From Armatimonadota bacterium (GTDB taxonomy: Bacteria > Armatimonadota > Zipacnadia > UBA1398 > JAKPQA01): 59,530 nt of DNA. The notes beneath the pieces are model-generated. The model saw only the letters and a program-made list of their open reading frames with translations. It was not told the origin of the DNA and did no database searches. The position numbers and the translations under genes were made by a program. How positions within the stretch are numbered: position 1 is the first letter of the stretch; each line of letters begins with the position of its first letter. The stretch lies in contig JAKPQA010000094.1 in the NCBI GenBank assembly GCA_029547025.1, positions 1-59,530 of the forward strand. Direction: 5' to 3'. Shown in pieces: positions 43,644 through 51,476 of this stretch.

Positions 43644-44780
43644 ATGAACCCAAGACAGCGGGTGCGAGCCGCCTACACCGGTGAGCCGGTGGACCGGCCG
43701 CCGGTGGCGGCTCCCTATGTGGGCCTGTACCATCAGGACCACTTCGGGGAACTCACCGGACAGCCGCAGTGGCAGGTTCACGCCTGGCTCCATTCGAGCC
43801 CGGAGGACCACGTGGCCGCGCTCAAACGCATGGTCCACCTGGCGCCCTTCGACATGCTCCAGCCCCAGCTGGCGCCGTCGCGCGAGGCGCGGGAACGCGT
43901 CGAGATCGTGCGGCGAGGCCATCAGTGCTTCCGGCACCACAAGCACGAGGACCGCTGGGAGATAATCGTCGAGTCGCCCGGCCACCCCATCGCCAGCACC
44001 GCCAACGAGGAGCAACGAGTGCTCGACACGGCGGATATCCAGCGGCTTATCACCCCCGTGCCGGCGGAGCGCCAGTTGGCGGCGGGCTCCCTGGACTACA
44101 TCGATGCGGCCGTGGCTGCCCTGGGCGACGAGTTCTTCATCGTGGCGGGCGGGGTGGCCACACCCTTTTGGGACGCCACTTTCTACCTGGGTGTCTCCAA
44201 CCTGCTGGCCATGGCCGCCCAGCGCCCCGGGTTCGTCGACGAGGTGTGCCGGCGAATCCTTGAGTGCAGCATCGAGAACATCCGCGCCCTCGCCGCGGCC
44301 CGCGCGGACGCCCTCTATGTGGACGCGACGCTCACCACGTCGGACATGATCTCCGTGCCCCAGTTCGAGCGGTTCGCCCTGCCCTACATCACCGAGCTGG
44401 TGGCCGAGATCCATCGGCATGACCAGCTGGCCTACGTCTACTACTTTGGGGGAGTTGCTGACCGGCTGGACCTCATCACGTCCACCGGGGCCGATGCGCT
44501 CTGGATCGAGACGAGCATGAAGGGCTATGTGAACGACATCGGCGCCATCGCCGACGCCATTGGCTGCCGCGTGTGCCTGCATGGGAACATCGACCCCTAT
44601 GGTGTGCTCGAGCGCGGCAGCGATGCGCGGCTCGAGGCCGAGATCCGGCGCCAGGCGGCCGCCGGGGCCAGGGCGCGAGGCTTCGTGATGTCGACGGGCA
44701 GTCCCATCACCCCCGGCACGCCATTGGCGCGCGTGCGGCGGTTCATCGAGCTGGCTCGAGCGGCCGGAGGGAGCGGCTGA
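43644..44780 (+). CDS. uroporphyrinogen decarboxylase-family protein
   Basis: This 378-residue protein has the UroD/MtaA-like barrel pattern (GDEFFIVAGGVATPFWDATF; DALYVDATLTTSDMISVPQF; HGNIDPYGVLERGS; GFVMSTGSPITPGTPLARV). Many such proteins in Armatimonadota and Planctomycetota are not haem enzymes but sit among sugar genes, and their reaction is unknown. HGNIDP...L..G and the closing GS.I...TP are the family's best-conserved features. GAGGTGGGGTC precedes the ATG. It is followed by the GH127 gene after 208 bases. Confidence 0.85.
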   Translation: MNPRQRVRAAYTGEPVDRPPVAAPYVGLYHQDHFGELTGQPQWQVHAWLHSSPEDHVAALKRMVHLAPFDMLQPQLAPSREARERVEIVRRGHQCFRHHKHEDRWEIIVESPGHPIASTANEEQRVLDTADIQRLITPVPAERQLAAGSLDYIDAAVAALGDEFFIVAGGVATPFWDATFYLGVSNLLAMAAQRPGFVDEVCRRILECSIENIRALAAARADALYVDATLTTSDMISVPQFERFALPYITELVAEIHRHDQLAYVYYFGGVADRLDLITSTGADALWIETSMKGYVNDIGAIADAIGCRVCLHGNIDPYGVLERGSDARLEAEIRRQAAAGARARGFVMSTGSPITPGTPLARVRRFIELARAAGGSG

Positions 44781-44988
44781 GCCCGCGGGCACCCACCGGT
44801 CAACTTGATCCCGAGCCCAGGGGCCGCCGGGTCGCATCGGGCCGGTCGAAGGGTAGAGGCCGGGGAGGATGCCGGAAGCGCGGCCCGAAGCATCACACCG
44901 GGCATTTCCCATGGGTCGCACCGGTTCGGCCATCATGCTGCCCGGTGCGCGAGTGGCCGCCAGGCATCCCCAAGGAGGTTGCGTACCC

Positions 44989-47334
44989 GTGGTAATGGCA
45001 TCACGGACCGGAGCCGGTGCGCCGGCGCTCCTGATGATGTGCATGTCGCTGGGCGTTCCGGCCAATGCGGCCGGGCGAGGACTCACTCCCGTGCCGCTCA
45101 CCGATGTCCGGCTCACCGACGGTTTCTGGGCGCCTCGCCTCGAGGTGCTCCGCGATGTGACCATCGCCCACGAGATCCGGATGTGCGAGGAGACGGGCCG
45201 GATTCACAACTTTCGCGCCGCGGCAGGGACCGAGCCCGGCGGGTTCGAGGGCATCTTCTTCAACGACTCCGATGTCTACAAGCTCATCGAGGGAGCCTCG
45301 TACCTGTATGCCATCGAGGGCGACGCGGCCCGCCGGGCCCGTATCGCCGAGCAGATCGATCCGCTGATCGACGCCATTGCGGCCGCACAGCAGCCTGACG
45401 GCTACATCTACACGTTCTACACCCTCACCGACCCGGGGCTCCGCTGGTCCGACCTCCCCTCCATGCACGAGCTGTACTGCATGGGGCATCTGCTCGAGGC
45501 CGGCGTGGCGCACTTCCAGGCCACCGGCAGCCGCAGACTTCTGGATGTGGCCATCCGCGCGGCCGACTGCATCGACTCGGTCTTCGGGCCAGGCAAGAAC
45601 CCCGGCGTGTGCGGCCATGAAGAGATCGAGCTCGCCCTGGTCAAGCTGGCGGATGCCACCGGCGACGCCAAGTATCTGCGCCTCGCCGAGCACTTCATCA
45701 ACGCCCGTGGCTACGCCCACACCGAGTACGACCAGAACCATATCCCTGTCCGCGACCAGCGCAGTGTCGTCGGCCACGCGGTCCGGGCCATGTACCTCTT
45801 CTGCGCCGCCGCCGATGTGGCCGCGCGGACCGGCGATGCGGGCCTGCTGGAGGCCACCCGCGCCATCTGGGACGACCTTACATTTGCCAAGATGTACATC
45901 ACCGGCGGCATCGGTCCCTCGGGCAGCAACGAAGGGTTCACCACCGCCTATGACCTCCCCAACGAGACGGCTTATGCCGAGACCTGTGCGGCCATCGGCC
46001 TGGTGCTGCTCGGCCACCGCATGGCACTGGTGGACGCCGATGCCCGATATGTGGATGAGGCCGAGCGCGCCCTGATGAACGGCGCCCTGTCCGGCATCAG
46101 CCTCAGTGGCGACCGGTTCTTCTACGTGAATCCACTGGGCAGCCGCAACGGCCACCAGCGAGTGGACTGGTTCGGCTGCGCCTGCTGCCCGCCGAACATC
46201 CTGCGGGTCATCCCCCAGGTGCCCGGCATGCTCTACGCCACGGGCGAACGGGCGTTGTACGTCCAGCTCTACGCACGGAGCGAGGCCCGGGCCCGGGTGG
46301 CGGGCCAGGCCGTCGCCTTGACGCAGGAGACCGATTACCCCTGGGATGGACGCATTCGCCTCACCGTCAAGCCCGACATGCCCGCCGAGTTCGTGGTGTG
46401 CCTGCGGAAGCCCGGGTGGTGCCGGTCGTGGACGGTCCGCGTCAACGGCGGTGAGCGTCCGGCCCGGGTCTCAGATGACGGCTACATTCATCTGCGAGAG
46501 CGCTGGTCCGGGCAGACGATCACGCTGGATCTGGACATGCCCGTCGAACGCGTCGAAGCCCACCCGATGGTCCAGGCCGATGTGGGACGCGTGGCCCTCC
46601 AACGCGGGCCCCTGGTCTATTGCCTGGAGGGGGTGGACAACGACCGGCACGTCCGAGACCTGTACCTGCCGCGCGACACCTCGCTCCGCAGTGAGTTCGA
46701 TGGCCAACTCCTCGGCGGAGTCGTCAAGGTTAGGGGAACGGCGCGGCGCGCCGCCGGCGAGTGGGACCGGCGCCTCTACCGCACGGCCGAGCTCTCGGGC
46801 GACGTCCCCTTCACGGCGGTGCCCTACTATGCGTGGGCGAACCGTGATCCCGGGGAGATGGTCGTCTGGCTGCCCGAGGCCGCCGGCCTGACCGAGCCAC
46901 GCCTGGCCCATTCTTTGGCCGACGATGCGGATGTCTCCGCCTCCTATGTTCACCAGAGTCTCGGGGCCGTGAACGACCGCGTGATTCCGGCCTCGTCGAG
47001 CGAGATCAGCTTCGACTGGTGGCCCCACCTCGGGACCGAGGAGTGGCTGGCCTACACCTGGGACCGGCCGGTCGAGATCGGCGGGGTCGAGGTCTACTGG
47101 TTCGATGACACCGGCACCGGTGGCTGCAAGGTGCCGGCCTCGTGGGTGGTCGAATGGCAGGACGGCGACTCCTGGCGGCCGGTCGAGGCGGCGTCCGGGT
47201 ACGGTTGCCAGGTGAACACGTTCAACCGCACGACCTTTCGTCCCGTGACCACCCGGGGGCTCCGGCTGAGCGTGCGGCTCCAGGAGGGTTCCTCGGGCGG
47301 TGTCTGCGAGTGGCGCGTGCTGCCGCCGCAGTGA
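44989..47334 (+). CDS. GH127-family beta-L-arabinofuranosidase-like protein
   Basis: This protein of about 781 residues has a likely signal sequence (APALLMMCMSLGVPANA) and the GH127 alpha/alpha barrel. Catalytic and zinc-ligand residues can be read directly: Glu331 and Cys333 in YAETCAAIG, and Cys399-Cys400 in GCACCPPN, matching the Glu/Cys set of the characterised HypBA1. The C-terminal 130 residues (WLAYTWDRPVEIGGVEVYWF ... FRPVTTRGLRLSVRL) form an F5/8-like binding domain. It should release L-arabinofuranose or a related sugar from plant glycans. The start is the GTG at 44989 with GGAGG (44974-44978) 10 bases upstream; the ATG at 44995 is the alternative. Confidence 0.9.
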   Translation: MVMASRTGAGAPALLMMCMSLGVPANAAGRGLTPVPLTDVRLTDGFWAPRLEVLRDVTIAHEIRMCEETGRIHNFRAAAGTEPGGFEGIFFNDSDVYKLIEGASYLYAIEGDAARRARIAEQIDPLIDAIAAAQQPDGYIYTFYTLTDPGLRWSDLPSMHELYCMGHLLEAGVAHFQATGSRRLLDVAIRAADCIDSVFGPGKNPGVCGHEEIELALVKLADATGDAKYLRLAEHFINARGYAHTEYDQNHIPVRDQRSVVGHAVRAMYLFCAAADVAARTGDAGLLEATRAIWDDLTFAKMYITGGIGPSGSNEGFTTAYDLPNETAYAETCAAIGLVLLGHRMALVDADARYVDEAERALMNGALSGISLSGDRFFYVNPLGSRNGHQRVDWFGCACCPPNILRVIPQVPGMLYATGERALYVQLYARSEARARVAGQAVALTQETDYPWDGRIRLTVKPDMPAEFVVCLRKPGWCRSWTVRVNGGERPARVSDDGYIHLRERWSGQTITLDLDMPVERVEAHPMVQADVGRVALQRGPLVYCLEGVDNDRHVRDLYLPRDTSLRSEFDGQLLGGVVKVRGTARRAAGEWDRRLYRTAELSGDVPFTAVPYYAWANRDPGEMVVWLPEAAGLTEPRLAHSLADDADVSASYVHQSLGAVNDRVIPASSSEISFDWWPHLGTEEWLAYTWDRPVEIGGVEVYWFDDTGTGGCKVPASWVVEWQDGDSWRPVEAASGYGCQVNTFNRTTFRPVTTRGLRLSVRLQEGSSGGVCEWRVLPPQ

Positions 47335-47393
47335 GGGTCCCCGCACCGGTGCCGGGCAGAGGACCCCGGCGTGTAGGTAGAAGGAGGAGCACC

Positions 47394-48371
47394 ATGGCAG
47401 TGAAGATCGGGTTCATCGGCTCCGGAGGCATTGCCGGGCACCACATGCGGCAGCTCGACACGCAGAAGGGCGTGCGTATGGTGGCCTTCGCCGACGTCGA
47501 CATGGCCCGCGCCCAGGCCTGTGCCGACCACTACAAGGGGCGCGCCTACCAGGACTACCGCGCCATGCTCGACGCCGAGGAGCTGGATGGCGTCTTCATC
47601 TGCACGCCGCCCCATGTCCACGGCGACATCGAGTTCGCGTGCATCGAGCGGAAGCTCCCCATGTTCATCGAGAAGCCCATCGCGAACAACCTGCCGACGG
47701 CCAAGAAGATCGCCAGGGCTGTGGCCGAAGCCGGAATCATCACCGCCGTCGGCTACCACTGGCGTTACATCCAGGCCAGCGTCGAGGCGCGCAAGGCTCT
47801 GAAGGGTCAGACCATCTGCATGGCCGTCGGCTCGTGGTGTGGCGGGTTTCCCGGCGTGCCCTGGTGGCGTCGCAAGGACCAGGGTGGTGGGCAGAACATC
47901 GAGCAGACGACCCACATCTTCGACTTGCTGCGCTACTTGTGCGGCGAGGTCACCCATGTCCAGGCCATCTACGCCAGACGCATCATGCACACCCGGATGA
48001 AGGGCTCGACGGTCGAGGACGTGGGCACCACGAACCTGAAACTCGCTTCGGGTGCCATCGCCAGCATCACCAACTGCTGCTGCGCCCGCAACTGGGGCAT
48101 GGTGGGCCTGAAGGTCATCACGCACGATCTGGTCTGCGAGATCGACGGATCGGACGGGGCCATCATCCCGGCCGAGGGCGCCCGGCGCCAGATCCCCGCC
48201 GCCGAGGGCCAGGCGGCCCGGGTCAGCGCCGCCTTCATCAACGCCATCAAGAGGGGCAACCCGGCCCTCGTGGCCTCCGACTACGCCGATGCGCTCAAGA
48301 CCCTGGCGGTCACCATCGCAGCCGCCCAGGCCGCCGAGTCGAAGGAGCTCGTCCGCGTGCCGAGGGTCTAG
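47394..48371 (+). CDS. Gfo/Idh/MocA-family oxidoreductase
   Basis: This 325-residue protein has a Rossmann start (VKIGFIGSGGIAGHH), the motif LPMFIEKPIANNLPTAKK and the catalytic-region EKP. The C-terminal domain has GGFPGVPWWRRKDQGGGQNI. It begins at the ATG at 47394 behind AAGGAGGAG, 59 bases after the GH127 stop. It is probably cotranscribed with that gene and may act on the sugar released. It has no signal peptide. It is the third protein of this family in the window. Confidence 0.88.
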   Translation: MAVKIGFIGSGGIAGHHMRQLDTQKGVRMVAFADVDMARAQACADHYKGRAYQDYRAMLDAEELDGVFICTPPHVHGDIEFACIERKLPMFIEKPIANNLPTAKKIARAVAEAGIITAVGYHWRYIQASVEARKALKGQTICMAVGSWCGGFPGVPWWRRKDQGGGQNIEQTTHIFDLLRYLCGEVTHVQAIYARRIMHTRMKGSTVEDVGTTNLKLASGAIASITNCCCARNWGMVGLKVITHDLVCEIDGSDGAIIPAEGARRQIPAAEGQAARVSAAFINAIKRGNPALVASDYADALKTLAVTIAAAQAAESKELVRVPRV

Positions 48372-48687
48372 CGGTTCGTCCGCACGTACCGAGAGTTGCA
48401 CAGCCGATCTCGTGGCCGACGCGCGACGCCTCGAGCCGCGTCTTTGTGGGCGTGGTCTGCGCGTAGTCGCCCAGCACCCCAGCCACCACCTCGTCCAGAA
48501 CGCTTGCGCGCTATCCTATTATACCAGTTCTGAGCCGTTTTGTAAAGTACTTCATGCGAGCAAATGTGTGCACACGTTCATCGGGGTGGGGGCGGCGGAT
48601 GCAGCTCGCTCCCGCGTCGTGACAGGCCGGAAGTGGAGGTATACACTAGATCTGGGGGGAAGAATCCCCCCGGGGGAACGAGTTTCT
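48372..48687. other. 316-bp gap with an AT-rich island and a palindrome
   Basis: No gene is visible. The stretch 48508-48568 is much richer in A/T than its surroundings and includes TATTATACC, AAGTACTT and GTGTGCACAC (48566-48575), a perfect 10-base palindrome framed by AA and TT. It is followed by the CNNM promoter (listed separately). It may hold a regulatory site for one of the flanking genes. Confidence 0.45.
48619..48647 (+). promoter_or_regulatory. candidate promoter of the CNNM/CorC gene pair
   Basis: GTGACA (48619-48624; five of six -35 positions), a 17-base spacer and TACACT (48642-48647) lie 41 bases before the CNNM start. Both hexamers are good for a GC-rich genome. Confidence 0.55.
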
Positions 48688-49974
48688 TTGGACGAGTGGC
48701 CACTCGGCTTGCTCCTGGTGGTTGTTGCGGGACTGCTGGGGCTGCAGGCCCTGTTCTGTGCTTCTGAGATCGCGTTCTTCGCCACTGGCCCGGTCAAAGC
48801 CCGGCGCTTCGCTCAGCGGGGCACTCGCGGCGGACGCGCGCTGGTGCGTCTGCTTGAGAACCGTTCTGCTCTGCTCACGACCATCCTCGTGGTTATCACC
48901 GGTGTGTTGAGCGTCTCCGAGGCCCTGTTGACCCACCGTCTGTTGGTGCTCATGCCGGAGTATGGCCACTGGGTTGCGTTGTTCGGCCTCACGGCGGTCG
49001 TGGTGCTGTTTGTGGAAGTTACGCCGGCCGTGATCGCCTCCAAGGATCCGGAGCGGGTTTCGCTGGCCCTGGCCCCGTTCGTGCTCGTGGTGCATCGTGT
49101 GTTGTATTGGGTGGCGGCTCCGCTGGGTCTGGTCGCCCGGTGCATCTTGTGGTGGTTTGGTGTGAGGCAGCAGCGTCCGACGGTGACCGCTGACGAGATT
49201 ATCTCGATGATTGATGAGTCCGAGGTCGGCGACGCTGAGAAGCACATGCTGCGGAGCGCCATCACGTTCGCCGACCGCACGGTAAGCGAGGTCATGGTCC
49301 CTCGCGGCGAGGTGGTCTGTGTCGAGGAGAGCGACTGCGTGGCCACGGCCGCGGCGCGGATGGTGGCCGAGAAGCACTCGCGCCTGCCGGTCTACCGGGA
49401 GCATCGGGACCACGTGGTCGGCATTGTGTACTCGAAGGACCTGCTGCCGGTGCTGAAGGAGGGGCAGGCGGACCGCGCGGTGGGTGATTTCGCACGCCCG
49501 GCCTATCATGTGCCCGAGACCATGCAGGTGGCTGACCTTTTGGCCGAGTTCCAGGCCCAGCGACGGCTCATGGCCATCGCCGTCGACGAGTTCGGGGCGA
49601 CCGCGGGTGTGGTGACTCTGGAGGATGTGTTGGAGGAAGTGGTCGGGGAGATCCTCGACGAGTATGACGAGGCGGAGCCCCCCGACGCGGTCGAGGAAGC
49701 CGAGGGCGTCTATCTGGTGAGCGGCCAGGCTCACATTCACGAGCTGAACCGGGACTATGGCCTGGATCTGCCCGAGGACGGTTTCGAGACGGTTGCGGGG
49801 CTGGTGAACTCGCTGTTGGGCCGGCTTCCGGAAGGGGGGGAGCGGGTCAAGCTAGGGGAAGGTCACCTCGAGATCGAGGTGCTCGAGGTGGTGGCTCGGC
49901 GCGTCGCCCGGGCTCGTCTGATCCGCCGAGTCATGGGTTCGACCGAGGGCTCGGAGGTTACCCCAACCGCCTGA
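48688..49974 (+). CDS. CNNM/CorC-family membrane protein (DUF21-CBS-CorC)
   Basis: This 428-residue protein has a DUF21 transmembrane domain (about four helices, with ASEIAFFATGPVKAR near the start). A CBS pair follows (VSEVMVPRGEVVCVEESD; RLPVYREHRDHVVGIVYSKD; IAVDEFGATAGVVTLEDVLE), then a CorC/HlyC-type C-terminal domain (GQAHIHELNRDYGLDLPEDG). These proteins are linked to Mg2+/Co2+ efflux or Na+-coupled export. The frame is open to 48289. I chose the TTG at 48688, with GGGGGAA about 9 bases upstream, because the homology begins there. It is followed by a paralog 3 bases after its stop. Confidence 0.85.
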   Translation: MDEWPLGLLLVVVAGLLGLQALFCASEIAFFATGPVKARRFAQRGTRGGRALVRLLENRSALLTTILVVITGVLSVSEALLTHRLLVLMPEYGHWVALFGLTAVVVLFVEVTPAVIASKDPERVSLALAPFVLVVHRVLYWVAAPLGLVARCILWWFGVRQQRPTVTADEIISMIDESEVGDAEKHMLRSAITFADRTVSEVMVPRGEVVCVEESDCVATAAARMVAEKHSRLPVYREHRDHVVGIVYSKDLLPVLKEGQADRAVGDFARPAYHVPETMQVADLLAEFQAQRRLMAIAVDEFGATAGVVTLEDVLEEVVGEILDEYDEAEPPDAVEEAEGVYLVSGQAHIHELNRDYGLDLPEDGFETVAGLVNSLLGRLPEGGERVKLGEGHLEIEVLEVVARRVARARLIRRVMGSTEGSEVTPTA

Positions 49975-49977
49975 CGC

Positions 49978-51453
49978 ATGGACGCCACTACTGACGAACC
50001 TAACAGTCCGTTCGCCCGTCGCCCGGCGCGGCATGGCCGCTCGGTGGCTGTGTTGCTGGGGGCTCCTCTCGCCGCCCACGCCCTGTGGGCGATGGGGGAT
50101 GGCTCTGCCCCTTCGACGCGGGCTCCGTTGGATTGGTCGCACCCCGCCGTCCTGGTGGCGCTGGCCGCGGGGCTGGCGGCCCTGTGCATGATGGCCTTCT
50201 TGTCGCTTTCCGAGTTGGCTCTGGTCAGCGTCAGTCGCCCGCGCGTCCGCAAGCGGGCCGAGGAGCACGACCGCCGGGCCGAGTTGCTGATGGTGCTGTT
50301 TGCGGACGAGGATGCCAGCTATCTCTCGGGCATCATGATCGCCATCAACGTCCTGGTCATCGTGGTGGCCAACACCACGGCCCTGGTGGCGATCCGGACG
50401 GGGCATGGATCCCACGGCCCATGGATCGCGGCGGTCCAGATCCTGGTCACGCTGCTCGTGGGTGAGATCATTCCCAAGACCCTGGCGACCCATCATGCGG
50501 AACGCTACGCGCTCCTGGTGGCTCCGCCGGTTCACCGGCTCGTCCACAGTCTCGTGTTCCGCTGGGGTCTGGGCGTGGTGAATGCCGTGTCTCGCCCGGT
50601 GCGCCGCCTGTTCGGTGTGACCGAGTTGCGCGGGCGGGTGCTGGTCAGTAGCGAGGAGATTGAGGCCTTGGCCGATGTGGCCGAGGAGGAGGGCGTGTTG
50701 GAGGCCGAGGAGGCGCACATGATCGATGGCATCGTGGCCTTCCGCGACCTGACGACGCGCGAGATCATGGTGTCCCGCGTCGATGTAGTGGCGCTGCCCG
50801 CCGACTGCTCGCTTCCCGACGCCGTGGACACCATCACCCGCGAGGGCAAGTCGCGGATCCCGGTCTACGAGGGCGACCTGGACCATGTGGCCGGGGTGCT
50901 GTACGCCAACGATCTGCTGGCGGCGTACCACGAGGGACGGGCGTCGGGCACGGTGCGCGAGCTGGTGCGGCCGGCCTTCGCGGTGCCGGATACGATGCGG
51001 ATCGATGCCCTCTTCCGCGAGCTCCAGCGACGACGGGTGCACATGGCGCTGGTGATCGACGAGCATGGCGGCGTGGACGGCATCGTCACCATCGAGGACG
51101 TCCTCGAGGAGATCTTCGGCGGCATCAGCGACGAGCACGACACCGAGGAGGACCCCGTGGTCTCGATGGGTCCGGGCGAGTGGCGCTTTCTCGCCAACAC
51201 GTCTCGGCATGAGGTCGAAACGGTCCTCGGGATCGCCCTGCCCGACGGGGACTTCGACACCATCGCGGGTTTCATGATGACGGAGTTGCACGCGTTGCCC
51301 CACACGGGCGAGCGGGTCGACCATGAGGGCTATGCGTTTGTGGTCGGCGAGGTCGAGGGGCCTCGGGTGCGTACCGTGCTGGTTCGGCGCCTCTCGGCCG
51401 TCGAGGCCGTGCGCGATGCGCTGGATGACGCGGATCGGGCTGGGCCCGAGTGA
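49978..51453 (+). CDS. CNNM/CorC-family membrane protein, second copy
   Basis: This 491-residue protein has the same layout as its upstream neighbour. The DUF21 domain holds SLSELALVSVSRPRVRKRAE, the CBS pair holds TTREIMVSRVDVVALPADCS, RIPVYEGDLDHVAGVLYAND and VIDEHGGVDGIVTIEDVLEE, and the CorC-type tail holds DGDFDTIAGFMMTELHALPH. The N-terminus has an extra 50-residue hydrophilic and Pro-rich segment. The two genes are 3 bases apart and look like an old tandem duplication, since identity is low. They could form a heterodimer. Confidence 0.85.
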   Translation: MDATTDEPNSPFARRPARHGRSVAVLLGAPLAAHALWAMGDGSAPSTRAPLDWSHPAVLVALAAGLAALCMMAFLSLSELALVSVSRPRVRKRAEEHDRRAELLMVLFADEDASYLSGIMIAINVLVIVVANTTALVAIRTGHGSHGPWIAAVQILVTLLVGEIIPKTLATHHAERYALLVAPPVHRLVHSLVFRWGLGVVNAVSRPVRRLFGVTELRGRVLVSSEEIEALADVAEEEGVLEAEEAHMIDGIVAFRDLTTREIMVSRVDVVALPADCSLPDAVDTITREGKSRIPVYEGDLDHVAGVLYANDLLAAYHEGRASGTVRELVRPAFAVPDTMRIDALFRELQRRRVHMALVIDEHGGVDGIVTIEDVLEEIFGGISDEHDTEEDPVVSMGPGEWRFLANTSRHEVETVLGIALPDGDFDTIAGFMMTELHALPHTGERVDHEGYAFVVGEVEGPRVRTVLVRRLSAVEAVRDALDDADRAGPE

Positions 51454-51458
51454 AGCCA

Positions 51459-51473
51459 GGCCCCACGGGGGCC
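51459..51473. terminator. hairpin between convergent genes
   Basis: GGCCCC-ACG-GGGGCC (51459-51473) lies in the 23 bases between the stops of the CNNM2 and transglutaminase genes. It is a short 6-bp stem with no T-tract. Confidence 0.35.
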
Positions 51474-51476
51474 GGT

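Noticed and set aside
43467-45164. Open N-terminal extension of the lipoprotein gene to 45164
   Set aside because: It runs antisense through the UroD-family gene, lacks homology, and the lipoprotein signal begins at 43466.
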